DNA from: Alteriqipengyuania lutimaris
GTDB taxonomy: Bacteria; Pseudomonadota; Alphaproteobacteria; Sphingomonadales; Sphingomonadaceae
Reading direction: 5' to 3'
Assembly: GCF_003363135.1 (NCBI RefSeq)
Contig: NZ_QRBB01000001.1
Span: 2,082,501-2,146,500 of the forward strand
DNA length: 64,000 nucleotides
The first letter of the stretch is position 1, and each line of letters starts with the position of its first letter. Below are positions 1-8,523 of this stretch, one piece after another. The notes under the pieces are model-generated. The model was not told the DNA's origin, did not search any database, and saw nothing but the letters and a program-made list of their open reading frames with translations. The position numbers and the translations under genes are program-made.

Positions 1-1098
1 ACCGGCGTGGTCGCAGTGATGCGCAACGGCGACGGGCCGACCGTGATGCTGCGCGCCGACATGGACGGGCTGCCGGTGGTCGAGCAGACTGGACTGCCCT
101 TCGCCTCCACCGTCACCGCAACGCCCGCGACCGGCGTCGAAACCGGCGTGATGCACGCTTGCGGCCACGACACCCACATGGCCGGCTGGATCGGCGCCGC
201 GCAGCAGCTGGTCGATCACAAGGACGAGTGGCAGGGCACGCTGGTGATGATCCTCCAGCCTGCGGAAGAAGTGGGCCTGGGCGCGCTCGCCATGCTCGAA
301 GATGGGCTCTACGAGCGGTTTCCGAAGCCCGATTACGCCGTCGCCTTCCACGATGCGGCGCAGTTCCCGGCAGGGACGATCGGCTTCTCGCCCGGCTACG
401 CGCTCGCCAATGTCGACAGCGTCGATATCACGGTGAAGGGCATCGGCGGCCACGGCGCCTACCCGCAGGCGACCAAGGATCCGGTGGTCCTCGCCAGTGC
501 CATCGTCATGAAGCTGCAGACGCTAGTGAGCCGCGAGCTGTCGCCGCTCGAGCCCGGGGTCGTGACCGTCGGCAGCTTCCGCTCGGGGTCGAAGCACAAC
601 ATCATTTCGGACGAGGCGAAGCTGCAGCTGACCGTGCGCAGCTATACCGACGAATCGCGCAAGCTCCTGCTCGACGGGATCGCCCGGATCGCACGGGGCG
701 AGGCGATGAGTGCAGGCCTGCCCGAAGAGCTGATGCCGGTGGTGGAGGTGGAGGATCCTTACACCCCCTCGACCTATAACGACCCCGAATTCACCGAGAT
801 GCTGATGGCGGGTTTCCGCGACCGCTTCGGCGAGGATCGCGTGATGCAGGTGCCCAGCGTGATGGGCGGGGAAGACTTCAGCCAGTTCCGCCGGGCCGCG
901 CCCGAGGATGTGAAATCACTGATCTTCTGGATCGGCGGCGTCCCGCAGGATGAGTGGGAAGCGGCGCAGGCGGGCGAAGCCTCGCTGCCGTCGCTCCACA
1001 GCCCGTTCTGGGCGCCCGATGCGGAGAAGGTGATCGCGACCGGTGCCGAAGCGCTTGCTGCGGCGGCGATCGATCTGATGCCGGTCGGCGGCAACTGA
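1..1098 (+). CDS. M20-family amidohydrolase, 5' end cut by window edge
   Basis: Zinc-dependent amidohydrolase/peptidase of the M20D group, which hydrolyses amide bonds of N-acylated amino acids or small peptides. The reading frame is open from the first base, so the N-terminus lies outside the window. Visible motifs are ADMDGLPVVEQTGLPF and the metal-binding MHACGHDTHM, then QPAEEVGLGA with the glutamate pair expected for a ligand and general base, and a dimerisation-domain stretch around GHGAYPQATKDP. A late conserved GGEDFSQF is also typical of the family. The true substrate cannot be told from sequence. The gene is convergent with the small minus-strand gene that follows, with a hairpin between them. 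Confident at family level, not at substrate level. Confidence 0.9.
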   Translation, partial: TGVVAVMRNGDGPTVMLRADMDGLPVVEQTGLPFASTVTATPATGVETGVMHACGHDTHMAGWIGAAQQLVDHKDEWQGTLVMILQPAEEVGLGALAMLEDGLYERFPKPDYAVAFHDAAQFPAGTIGFSPGYALANVDSVDITVKGIGGHGAYPQATKDPVVLASAIVMKLQTLVSRELSPLEPGVVTVGSFRSGSKHNIISDEAKLQLTVRSYTDESRKLLLDGIARIARGEAMSAGLPEELMPVVEVEDPYTPSTYNDPEFTEMLMAGFRDRFGEDRVMQVPSVMGGEDFSQFRRAAPEDVKSLIFWIGGVPQDEWEAAQAGEASLPSLHSPFWAPDAEKVIATGAEALAAAAIDLMPVGGN

Positions 1099-1100
1099 GA

Positions 1101-1147
1101 AAGGGCGAGGCGGGCCGCATCTGCGCGGCCCGCGCGCCCTCGTTATT
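1101..1147. terminator. Hairpin between convergent genes
   Basis: GC-rich inverted repeat: CGGGCCGC at 1111-1118 pairs with GCGGCCCG at 1125-1132 across a 6-base loop, and outer GGGC/GCCC bases extend it. It lies between the amidohydrolase stop and the stop of the minus-strand gene at 1153. The T-rich side is best on the minus strand (CCCTTTCTC), so it may serve the small minus gene more than the plus gene. Inferred from structure only. Confidence 0.45.
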
Positions 1148-1152
1148 CGGTG

Positions 1153-1344
1153 CTATTCCGCGTCCGGAACGTAGGTGCCGAGGCGGTGGTGCAGCGCGTT
1201 GATCTTCGCCAGTTCCTCGCGGTCTTCCGTGGTGCGGGCGTGGCTCGCGAGCGCGGCGCGCAGCAGGCGGAAGTCGGCGGTGGACAGCAGCGCACGGGCG
1301 CGGCCGGGCTCCTTGCTAGGTTCTTGGGGGGTCTCGTCGGTCAT
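1153..1344 (-). CDS. Small hypothetical protein, 63 aa
   Basis: Soluble, charged 63-residue protein starting MTDETPQEPSKEPGRARALL. It has no signal peptide, no membrane segment and no motif I recognise. The C-terminal half is a predicted amphipathic helix rich in Ala, Leu and Glu. It sits about 110 bases downstream of aceA on the same strand, so it may be read through from the isocitrate lyase promoter. The composition is that of a real gene rather than a shadow, and no other frame offers a better candidate here. Function unknown. Confidence 0.6.
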   Translation of the reverse strand: MTDETPQEPSKEPGRARALLSTADFRLLRAALASHARTTEDREELAKINALHHRLGTYVPDAE

Positions 1345-1458
1345 AAGTGCATCCGCTCCATCGGAAAATCAGGTGTCCCGGGGTCGTCGGACAGCAATGC
1401 CGACCCGACGCCCCGGTGACAAGCCCGCCTCTCGAGCTCTTGATTGAATTGTGAAGGA

Positions 1459-3054
1459 CTATGCGGCGAACTGGTTCATGGTGTTGTCCTTGCCGCCCGC
1501 CTTCAGCGCGGCTTCGCCGGCGAAGTATTCCTTGTGGTCGTCTCCGATGTCGGAGCCGGCCATGTTCTGGTGCTTCACGCAGGCAATCTGCTGGCGGATT
1601 TCCTCGCGCTGGACGTTCTTGACGTAGCCCAGCATCGCTTCTTCGCCGAAGTAGCGCTTGGAGAGGTTGTCCGTGCTCAGCGCCGCCGTGTGGTAGGTCG
1701 GGAGCGTGATGAGGTGGTGGAAGATGCCGGCGCGCTTCGCGGCATCGGCCTGGAAGCTCTGGATTTTCGCATCGGCTTGCTGCGCCAGCTCGGTGCTGTC
1801 GTAGTCGACGCTCATCAGCTTGGCGCGGTCGTAGGCGCTCACATCCTTGCCGCTTTCTTCCCACGCATCATAGACTTGCTGGCGGAAGTTAAGGGTCCAG
1901 TTGAAGCTGGGCGAGTTGTTGTAGACCAGCTTTGCGTTGGGCACGGTCTCGCGGATCTTGTCCACCATGCTGGCGATCTGCTCGACATGCGGCTTCTCGG
2001 TCTCGATCCACAGCAGGTCGGCGCCGTGCTGGAGCGAGGTGATGCAGTCGAGAACCACGCGGTCGACCCCGGTTCCGGGACGGAACTGGTAGAGGTTCGA
2101 AGGCAGGCGCTTGGGCGCCATCAGCTTGCCGTCGCGGCTGATGAAGACCTGGCCGTTGGAGATGTTGGCCGGGTCGACCTCTTCTGCATCGAGGAAGCTG
2201 TTGTACTGGTCGCCCAGGTCGCCCGGCTCGGTGGAGTAGGCGATCTGCTTGGTCAGGCCGGCACCCAGACTGTCGGTGCGCGCGACGATGATGCCGTCGT
2301 CGACGCCGAGTTCGAGGAAGGCGTAACGGATAGCGCGGATCTTCTGCAGGAAATCCTCGTGCGGCACGGTGACTTTGCCGTCCTGGTGGCCGCACTGCTT
2401 CTCGTCCGAGACCTGGTTCTCGATCTGCAGCGCGCAGGCGCCCGCCTCGATCATCTGCTTGGCGAGCAGGTAGGTCGCCTCGGCATTGCCGAAGCCTGCG
2501 TCGATGTCGGCAATGATCGGCACGACGTGCGTTTCGTAATTGTCGATCGCGTTTTCGAGGCGCTTGGCTTCTGTGTCGTTGCCCGCTTCGCGTGCTGCGT
2601 CGAGATCGCGGAACATGCCGCCCAGCTCGCGCGCGTCGGCCTGCTTGAGGAAGGTGTAGATCTCCTCGATCAGCCCGGGGACCGCGGTTTTCTCGTGCAT
2701 CGACTGATCGGGCAGGGGGCCGAAGTCGCTTCGCAGTGCGGCGACCATCCAGCCCGACAGGTAGAGGTAGCGCTGCTTGGTGCTGCCGAAATGCTTCTTG
2801 ATGGCGATCATCTGCTGCTGGCCGATGAAGCCGTGCCATGCGCCGAGCGACTGCGTGTACTTCGTGGGATCGGCGTCATAGGCGTCCATGTCCTCGCGCA
2901 TGATCTTCGCGGTGTACCTCGCGATGTCGAGCCCGGTGCGGAAGCGGTTCTGCAGCCGCATGCGCGCAGCCGACTCGGCGTCGATTGCGGCCCAGGCCTC
3001 GCCTCCATCGGCAATGCGGCCCTTCAACTGTTCGATTTCGCGGGTGTAGGTCAT
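1459..3054 (-). CDS. aceA: Isocitrate lyase
   Basis: Cleaves isocitrate to succinate and glyoxylate, the first step of the glyoxylate shunt, letting cells grow on acetate and fatty acids. The product is 531 aa, which fits the longer isocitrate lyase subclass seen in Pseudomonas rather than the roughly 430-aa E. coli type. The catalytic loop reads SDEKQCGHQDGK, with the active-site cysteine in KQCGH. The open frame reaches further upstream, but I chose the ATG at 3054 because GAAGGA lies 11 bases before it and MTYTREIEQLKGRI is the usual N-terminus. Malate synthase is not in the window. The divergent neighbour is a ScfR/RamB-like regulator, the type known to control this gene in other bacteria. 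Confidence 0.95.
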   Translation of the reverse strand: MTYTREIEQLKGRIADGGEAWAAIDAESAARMRLQNRFRTGLDIARYTAKIMREDMDAYDADPTKYTQSLGAWHGFIGQQQMIAIKKHFGSTKQRYLYLSGWMVAALRSDFGPLPDQSMHEKTAVPGLIEEIYTFLKQADARELGGMFRDLDAAREAGNDTEAKRLENAIDNYETHVVPIIADIDAGFGNAEATYLLAKQMIEAGACALQIENQVSDEKQCGHQDGKVTVPHEDFLQKIRAIRYAFLELGVDDGIIVARTDSLGAGLTKQIAYSTEPGDLGDQYNSFLDAEEVDPANISNGQVFISRDGKLMAPKRLPSNLYQFRPGTGVDRVVLDCITSLQHGADLLWIETEKPHVEQIASMVDKIRETVPNAKLVYNNSPSFNWTLNFRQQVYDAWEESGKDVSAYDRAKLMSVDYDSTELAQQADAKIQSFQADAAKRAGIFHHLITLPTYHTAALSTDNLSKRYFGEEAMLGYVKNVQREEIRQQIACVKHQNMAGSDIGDDHKEYFAGEAALKAGGKDNTMNQFAA

Positions 3055-3127
3055 GGGGTTTTCCGTCCTTCGTAGTGCGTCTCTGCTCCTCTCAATATGC
3101 GCCATGCTGCTCACCGGACAGGATTAG

Positions 3128-3196
3128 TTACAAACATTCTTGTTTCAAAGCGCTGAATCGCCAATAGCGTCGTGTGTGATTGTGAAAATGTTTACA
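3128..3196. promoter_or_regulatory. Candidate operator arms in the aceA/regulator intergenic region
   Basis: The 164-base gap between the divergent aceA and regulator starts holds TACAAACATT (3129-3138) and AATGTTTACA (3187-3196), an inverted pair matching at 8 of 10 positions, about 48 bases apart. The gap is AT-rich compared with the rest of the window. RamB-type regulators bind AT-rich TTTGCAAA-like sites near aceA, so this pair is a reasonable operator candidate. That assignment is inference. Confidence 0.4.
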
Positions 3197-3218
3197 AATT
3201 GAAGGAAGATCCTTCGTC

Positions 3219-4541
3219 ATGAGCGAACCCTCTCTCTATGCGGGCGCTGCGCTGCGCAGGCTCCGTCGCCGCGAAGGTCTGACCCAGGCAGCGATGGCGC
3301 AGCGGCTGTCGATCTCGCCCAGCTACCTCAACCTCATCGAACGCAACCAGCGGCCTGTGACTGCGCGTGTCGTGCTCGAACTGGTGGAGCAATTCGATTA
3401 CGATCCGCGCGGGCTTCAGGAAAGCAGCGCGATCGGCGGGATCGACGGGCTTGCCCGCCGCCTTGGAGACGAGCGCTTTGCCGACCTGGGCATCGACCGT
3501 GCCGAAGTTACCGAATTTCTGGCGGCCGCCCCGCAGGCTGCTGCCGCCTTCGCCCGCCTGTTCGACGAGCGCGGGCGGGCCAGCCTGCACACTCGGCCCT
3601 TCGAGGAGGAGGTATGGCGCGCGATCGAACGCTGGCGCAACCATTTCATCGAACTGGACGAGGCGGCCGAAGCCCTGGCCGACGAAATGCGGCTGTCACG
3701 GGCGGACGTCGGCGCAGCGCTGACCGATCACTTGCGCGATCGCCACGAGCTCGCGCTGCGCTTCCTGCCACGTGCGGCCTTGCCAGAGGCGAACCGGCGG
3801 CTCGATCTGCACGCGCGGCAGGTGCAGCTGTCCGAAATGCTTTCGCCGGCCGCGCGCAATCTCGAGATCGCGCGCCAGGTTGCCGATCTCGAACATCGCG
3901 ACATGATCGCCGACATTGTCGACGGAGCTGCGTTCGAGCATCCGGGCGCACGCGACGCCTTTGCCGCGTACCTGCGCAGCTATTACGCCCGCGCGGTCAT
4001 CATGCCCTATGGCCGCTTTCTGCGCGCCTGCGAGGCGACGGGGTACGAGCCCCATGTGCTTGCCCGCCGCTTCGCCACCGATGTGTCAGAGGTCGCACGC
4101 CGTTTCACGACCATGCAGCGCGTCGGGCAACGTGGCTTGCCGTTCTTCGCCGGCCGGATCGACGGATCGGTGCAGCTGTTCGAACGCCTGCTGGGTGCGA
4201 GCGATGCGAGCATCCTCGACCGAAGGCCGGGCTGTCCGCGCTTCGGCTTCGAGCGGCGGACCGAATGGCACGCGCAGGCCGTCATGATGGAGAGCGGCGC
4301 GCTGGGTCCCGAACACTGGCTGATCGCCCATATCGCCGCGCCGCCCGTCGCCGACGAACCGCGCACAGATGTGCTCATCCTCGGCATCGAAGCGCGCCTG
4401 GCCGAGAATTTCGCATTGGCCAGAGGCATTTCGCTGCGGCCCGAGGACGCGACACCGGTCGGCCCGGGCTGCCGCACATGCAGGCGGACCGACTGCCCCG
4501 CGCGCTCGCTGCGAGGTCCCATGCAGGTGCGGGTTGAATGA
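3219..4541 (+). CDS. XRE-family short-chain fatty acyl-CoA regulator (ScfR/RamB type)
   Basis: Cytoplasmic transcription regulator of 440 aa. Residues 10-62 form an XRE helix-turn-helix (LTQAAMAQRLSISPSYLNL). The large C-terminal part resembles the ImmA/IrrE-related sensor region of ScfR/RamB proteins, which control glyoxylate-shunt and propionate genes in response to acyl-CoA. The tail carries three cysteines, C418, C421 and C426 in GCRTCRRTDC, a conserved feature of this family. GAAGGAAG at 3201-3208 is a good ribosome binding site for this ATG. It is divergent from aceA with a shared 164-base promoter region, which strongly suggests aceA is a target and that it may regulate itself. Whether it activates or represses cannot be told. 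Confidence 0.85.
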   Translation: MSEPSLYAGAALRRLRRREGLTQAAMAQRLSISPSYLNLIERNQRPVTARVVLELVEQFDYDPRGLQESSAIGGIDGLARRLGDERFADLGIDRAEVTEFLAAAPQAAAAFARLFDERGRASLHTRPFEEEVWRAIERWRNHFIELDEAAEALADEMRLSRADVGAALTDHLRDRHELALRFLPRAALPEANRRLDLHARQVQLSEMLSPAARNLEIARQVADLEHRDMIADIVDGAAFEHPGARDAFAAYLRSYYARAVIMPYGRFLRACEATGYEPHVLARRFATDVSEVARRFTTMQRVGQRGLPFFAGRIDGSVQLFERLLGASDASILDRRPGCPRFGFERRTEWHAQAVMMESGALGPEHWLIAHIAAPPVADEPRTDVLILGIEARLAENFALARGISLRPEDATPVGPGCRTCRRTDCPARSLRGPMQVRVE

Positions 4542-4611
4542 ATATTGCGGGGAACCGCAAGTTCCTTTGCGCTTTCTGCAAGTCAGATCAGCGGAACAGG
4601 GCTCAAGCACG

Positions 4612-4908
4612 ATGACCGAGGAACGTATCACCCGGACTACCGACGAGGATGGCAACACACATACCACGCATACGGTCGTGTCCGATGGGGAGCGTAGCTC
4701 TGGCGGCGGGATGGGCAAGATCCTCCTGCTGCTGGTTGCCATCGTCGCGATCGTCGCGGCAGTCATGATCTTCAGCAACATGAGCAATGCCGAGGTCGCC
4801 AAGGACAACGCCATCGGCGATGCCGCGGGCGAGGTGGGCGAAGCCGCGGGCCAGGTCGGCGATGCGGCACAGGATGCGGCCGAGCAGCTCGACCCGTCTG
4901 GCGAATAG
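4612..4908 (+). CDS. Small single-pass membrane protein, 98 aa
   Basis: Unrecognised protein of 98 aa. Residues 1-33 are polar with threonine and histidine repeats (TRTTDEDGNTHTTHTVV), residues 36-56 form one hydrophobic membrane helix, and the C-terminal 40 residues are alanine- and glycine-rich with an alternating GEVGEAAGQVGDAAQDAA pattern that should form an amphipathic helix. The arrangement resembles small envelope or stress-related proteins with a tail-type helix. I chose the ATG at 4612 since the frame upstream is in the shadow of the regulator gene. The ribosome binding site is weak. It may be cotranscribed with the regulator, 70 bases upstream. Function unknown. Confidence 0.65.
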   Translation: MTEERITRTTDEDGNTHTTHTVVSDGERSSGGGMGKILLLLVAIVAIVAAVMIFSNMSNAEVAKDNAIGDAAGEVGEAAGQVGDAAQDAAEQLDPSGE

Positions 4909-4982
4909 GCCGCGCACGAGCGGATTTCCGGGCGTTTCAGCCCGCGTGTAAAGTTTACCGACATTTCACCACTCCCGCGTAA

Positions 4983-5021
4983 GCCGGGCCCTCGCACATG
5001 TTTGCGAAGAAGGGGCCCGGC
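4983..5021 (+). promoter_or_regulatory. Hairpin covering the ribosome-binding region of the sugar transferase gene
   Basis: GCCGGGCCC (4983-4991) pairs perfectly with GGGCCCGGC (5013-5021). Nested inside it, TCGCA (4992-4996) pairs with TGCGA (5003-5007). The only purine-rich SD-like stretch before the ATG at 5030, GAAGGGG, falls within the hairpin and its right arm. The structure could hold translation down, or be a terminator remnant, though no T-run follows. Confidence 0.4.
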
Positions 5022-5029
5022 CAGCTGCG

Positions 5030-6415
5030 ATGATCCGCCTGTTCAAGCACTATATCCCGCAGGCAGTGCTGCTGTTCGGGTTGTGCGACCTCGCGCTGCT
5101 GCTGCTCGCGGGCGATCTGGCATGGCATGCACGCGCGTGGCAGATCGGGACCGACGCCGGACCCTGGAGTGAGCGGCTGCTGCCGCTTGCCGGCTTCGTC
5201 ATCATCTGTTGGCTCTCGCTGGTGGCGATCGGCCTCTATAGCCCGGAGGCACTGCGCAGCCCCCGCTATGCCTTCGCGCGCAGCCTCGTCGCGCTTTCGG
5301 TGGGCGGGATCGCGCTCGCGGTCATCGATTTCATACTGCCGACTGTCGGCTTCTGGCGTTCGACATTGCTGTACGCGCTCGGCCTGGCCGCGTTTTTCAT
5401 CGGAATGGTGCGCATTGCGCTCAGCCATGCATTCGACCGGGAGCGGTTCAAGCGCCGCGTGGTCGTGTTGGGGGCGGGGGCACGCGCCGCGCGGCTCAAG
5501 GCCATGGCACAGTGCGAAGATGCGGGATTCGCGATCGTCGGCTTCATCGCCATGAGCGAGGCGCACCGGATCCTGCCCGAGGCGGTGAACCGCGATCAAT
5601 TGGGCGATCTGGGTGCGTATGTGGCGCGGCTGCGCGCGAGCGAGGTGGTGCTTGCGCTGGAAGAGCGGCGCAATGCCCTTCCGCTGGCGGACCTGCTGCG
5701 CGTGCGCACGCGCGGCGTGCCGGTGCACGAGGTGTCCAGCTTCCTCGAACGCGAAACCGGCCGCGTCGATCTCGATACGCTCAATCCCAGCTGGCTGATC
5801 TTTTCCGACGGGTTTTCGGCCGGTCGCCGCTATTCGAGCATTGCCAAGCGCCTCTTCGATATCCTCGTCAGCGGCCTGCTTCTGCTGGTCACCTTTCCCG
5901 TCATCGCGCTGTTCGCCGTGCTCGTGAAGCTGGACAGCAAGGGGCCGGCATTCTTCCGCCAGCAGCGCGTGGGTCTGTATGGTCGCCGGTTCTCGGTCAT
6001 CAAGCTGCGCAGCATGCGCACCGATGCGGAGAAAGACGGTGCCAAGTGGGCCAGCGAGAACGACCCGCGCATCACGCGCATCGGACGCTTCATCCGCAAG
6101 GTCCGGATCGACGAGCTTCCGCAGACATGGAGCGTGCTGAAAGGCGAGATGAGCTTCGTCGGCCCGCGCCCCGAGGTCCCGCAATTCGTGAACGATCTCG
6201 ACGACAAGCTGCCCTATTATGCCGAACGCCACATGGTGAAGCCGGGCATCACCGGGTGGGCGCAGATCAACTATCCTTACGGGGCGAGCATGGAGGATGC
6301 GCGGCACAAGCTCGAATATGATCTCTATTACGCCAAGAATTACACGCCCTTTCTCGACCTGCTGATCCTGCTGCAGACCTTGCGCGTGATCCTGTTTCCG
6401 TCGGGGGCGCGATGA
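5030..6415 (+). CDS. Exopolysaccharide sugar transferase, PEP-CTERM-associated (EpsB type)
   Basis: Membrane polyprenyl-phosphate sugar phosphotransferase, expected to load the first sugar phosphate onto undecaprenyl phosphate to start exopolysaccharide synthesis. It is 461 aa. The N-terminal region holds several membrane helices (from about residue 8), the middle has a nucleotide-fold-like stretch (VVVLGAGARAARL), and from about residue 270 comes the bacterial sugar transferase domain, with KLRSMRTDAE, DELPQ, SFVGPRPEVP and PGITGWAQI. The family is the one found beside exosortase/PEP-CTERM systems. The stop overlaps the prsK start by four bases (ATGA), so the three genes 5030-9896 form one operon. 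No polymerase, flippase or exosortase gene is in the window. Confidence 0.88.
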   Translation: MIRLFKHYIPQAVLLFGLCDLALLLLAGDLAWHARAWQIGTDAGPWSERLLPLAGFVIICWLSLVAIGLYSPEALRSPRYAFARSLVALSVGGIALAVIDFILPTVGFWRSTLLYALGLAAFFIGMVRIALSHAFDRERFKRRVVVLGAGARAARLKAMAQCEDAGFAIVGFIAMSEAHRILPEAVNRDQLGDLGAYVARLRASEVVLALEERRNALPLADLLRVRTRGVPVHEVSSFLERETGRVDLDTLNPSWLIFSDGFSAGRRYSSIAKRLFDILVSGLLLLVTFPVIALFAVLVKLDSKGPAFFRQQRVGLYGRRFSVIKLRSMRTDAEKDGAKWASENDPRITRIGRFIRKVRIDELPQTWSVLKGEMSFVGPRPEVPQFVNDLDDKLPYYAERHMVKPGITGWAQINYPYGASMEDARHKLEYDLYYAKNYTPFLDLLILLQTLRVILFPSGAR

Positions 6416-8523
6416 TCACGGGGTCCGAAGCCATGCAGGCGGCGGGACTCGTCATCAACACGGGCTGCGCAGCCACCTGCACGCTCGCCGCCGTGTGGTT
6501 GAGCCAGCGCCCCATGCCCTGGCGGCGCGAGCGGATCGCGGGCGTTGCCGCCCTGTGCTTCACCGCGCTGTGGGCAGGCGTGCTCGCCGGTCTCGGCCCG
6601 GACAGCCTCGCGACGGGCGCGGTCCAGTCCATTCGCAACCTGTCGTGGCTCGCGCTGATCCATGCGTTGTTCGCAGGCGGCGTCGACCGTGAAAGCGCCC
6701 AGCGCGTTCGCTTCGTCATTGCCAGTCTCGTTTTCGTCGAGCTGTTGCAATGCGCAATCCTCGCCTCGAACCTGCTGTTCGATCCCGGGCCGGGCTTCGA
6801 GTCCGCGGCCCTCGATGTCTCCGCCTTGCTCCATATGCTCGTGGCGATCGGCGCGCTCGTCCTGCTGCACAATCTCTACATCGGGGCATCGCATCGTGAC
6901 CGTGCGGGCACGCGATGGGCCGCTCTGGCACTCTCGGCTCTCTGGGTGTTCGAACTCAATCACTATGCCGTGACATGGTTTGCCGGTGACTTTCCAAGCC
7001 AGATCGCCGTGATCAAGAGCCTGGTGGTCGCGATCGCCTTCATCCCGCTTGCGATGTCGCTAGGCACGGATGTGCGCGGCCTGAAATTCCGCGCGTCGCG
7101 CAAAGTCGCCTTCCGATCGCTCTCCTTGTTGCTCATCGGTGCATACCTGCTCGCCATGGCAGGGATCGCGCGCCTGCTCAGCATGCTCGATGCCGACGGA
7201 GCCCGGCTCGCGCAGGTCGGCTTTCTCGTCGCGCTGTTGACCGTCATGGCACTGTGGCTGCCCTCGGCGCGCTTTCGCGCCTGGCTCAGGGTGACGCTGC
7301 AGAAGCATCTCTTCAGCCACCGCTACGACTACCGCACCGAATGGCTGCAGCTTGCGGACACGATCGGACGCGGCGTCGACGAAGGCGACGGGCTGCACGT
7401 CCGCATTCCCAAGGCCATGGCCGACATCACCGAAAGCCCTTCCGCTGCGCTGTTTCTGACTGATGGCGACGGCACGCTTGCGCTGGCGGAAGCGTGGCGC
7501 TGGCCCACGCTCGAGGAACAGGGCACCGCGCTTCCGTCTGATGTGACCCAATGCCTGGCGGATCGTGACTACGTGATCGATCTGGAGGAATGGCGGGGGA
7601 ACACGTCTCCTATGGGCGAGGTACAGAAACTTCCCTCATGGCTCGATCAACGAAGCCGCGCGTGGGCGATCGTGCCGCTGCGGCATTTCGACCGTCTTCA
7701 GGGCGCAGTTCTGCTCGCGCGGCCGCTGATCGACCGGCAGCTCGACTGGGAGGATTTCGATCTGCTGACCGCGGTCGGTCGCCAGCTCGCCAGCTACCTT
7801 GCCGAACAGACGAGCCAGCGCGCGCTTATGGAGGCCGCACGCTTCGACGAATTCAACCGGCGGATCGCCTTCGTCCTGCACGACATCAAGAACCTCGCCA
7901 GCCAATTGTCGCTGCTGTCGCACAATGCACAGCGGCATGCCGACAATCCCGCCTTCCGCGCCGACATGCTCAAGACGCTGGGCACGAGCACCGACAAGCT
8001 CAATGCCCTGATCCAGCGGCTTGGCCGCTATGGTCCCGCTCGTGATGCGCGGCTTGAGAGCTTCGATCTCGCGACCCTGATCCGCGAGCTGGGGCCGCGG
8101 TTCGCAGAGCGCCACCGGGTCGAAGTCGCTGCGCAGGACGTCTGCATCGTTCGCGGCGATCGCGACGGGCTTGAGCAGGCACTGATCCACCTGATCCAGA
8201 ACGCCGTCGATGCGAGCCCGCCGGCTGGGCCGGTCTGCGTGTCGCTGCGAAGCGATGCCCACCTCGCGCATATCGAAATCGTCGACGTGGGCGAGGGAAT
8301 GGACCCCGCCTTCCTGCGCGACAAACTTTTCGAACCCTTCGTGACCTCGAAGCCCGATGGCTTCGGGATCGGTGCGTTCGAGGCGCGCGAACTCGTCCGC
8401 GCAATGGGCGGTCGTCTGATGGTCCAGTCGCGCGTCGGGCTCGGCACGCGTTTCATTATCGACCTGCCGCGCGTGGCTCCTGCCGAATTGCCCGGCGAGA
8501 CATCATCCAGAGAGGCTGCCTGA
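6412..8523 (+). CDS. prsK: PEP-CTERM system histidine kinase PrsK
   Basis: Membrane sensor kinase of 703 aa. The first 290 residues or so are a chain of hydrophobic helices, followed by a GAF-like region at about 310-465. The dimerisation/phosphoacceptor box is FVLHDIKNLASQLSLL, with the phosphorylated histidine at residue 490. The ATPase domain has NAVDASP, DVGEGM, GFGIGAFEARELVRAMGG. The HDIKN form of the H-box and the many N-terminal helices are the hallmark of PrsK, known to accompany PrsR in exosortase-bearing bacteria. It overlaps the upstream gene by four bases and prsR by one. The signal sensed is unknown. Confidence 0.88.
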   Translation: MITGSEAMQAAGLVINTGCAATCTLAAVWLSQRPMPWRRERIAGVAALCFTALWAGVLAGLGPDSLATGAVQSIRNLSWLALIHALFAGGVDRESAQRVRFVIASLVFVELLQCAILASNLLFDPGPGFESAALDVSALLHMLVAIGALVLLHNLYIGASHRDRAGTRWAALALSALWVFELNHYAVTWFAGDFPSQIAVIKSLVVAIAFIPLAMSLGTDVRGLKFRASRKVAFRSLSLLLIGAYLLAMAGIARLLSMLDADGARLAQVGFLVALLTVMALWLPSARFRAWLRVTLQKHLFSHRYDYRTEWLQLADTIGRGVDEGDGLHVRIPKAMADITESPSAALFLTDGDGTLALAEAWRWPTLEEQGTALPSDVTQCLADRDYVIDLEEWRGNTSPMGEVQKLPSWLDQRSRAWAIVPLRHFDRLQGAVLLARPLIDRQLDWEDFDLLTAVGRQLASYLAEQTSQRALMEAARFDEFNRRIAFVLHDIKNLASQLSLLSHNAQRHADNPAFRADMLKTLGTSTDKLNALIQRLGRYGPARDARLESFDLATLIRELGPRFAERHRVEVAAQDVCIVRGDRDGLEQALIHLIQNAVDASPPAGPVCVSLRSDAHLAHIEIVDVGEGMDPAFLRDKLFEPFVTSKPDGFGIGAFEARELVRAMGGRLMVQSRVGLGTRFIIDLPRVAPAELPGETSSREAA

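Noticed and set aside
4993..5008. Possible sigma-54 promoter (GCAC...TTGC) before the EpsB-type gene
   Set aside because: The spacing between the -24-like and -12-like parts is one base short and the GG is missing.
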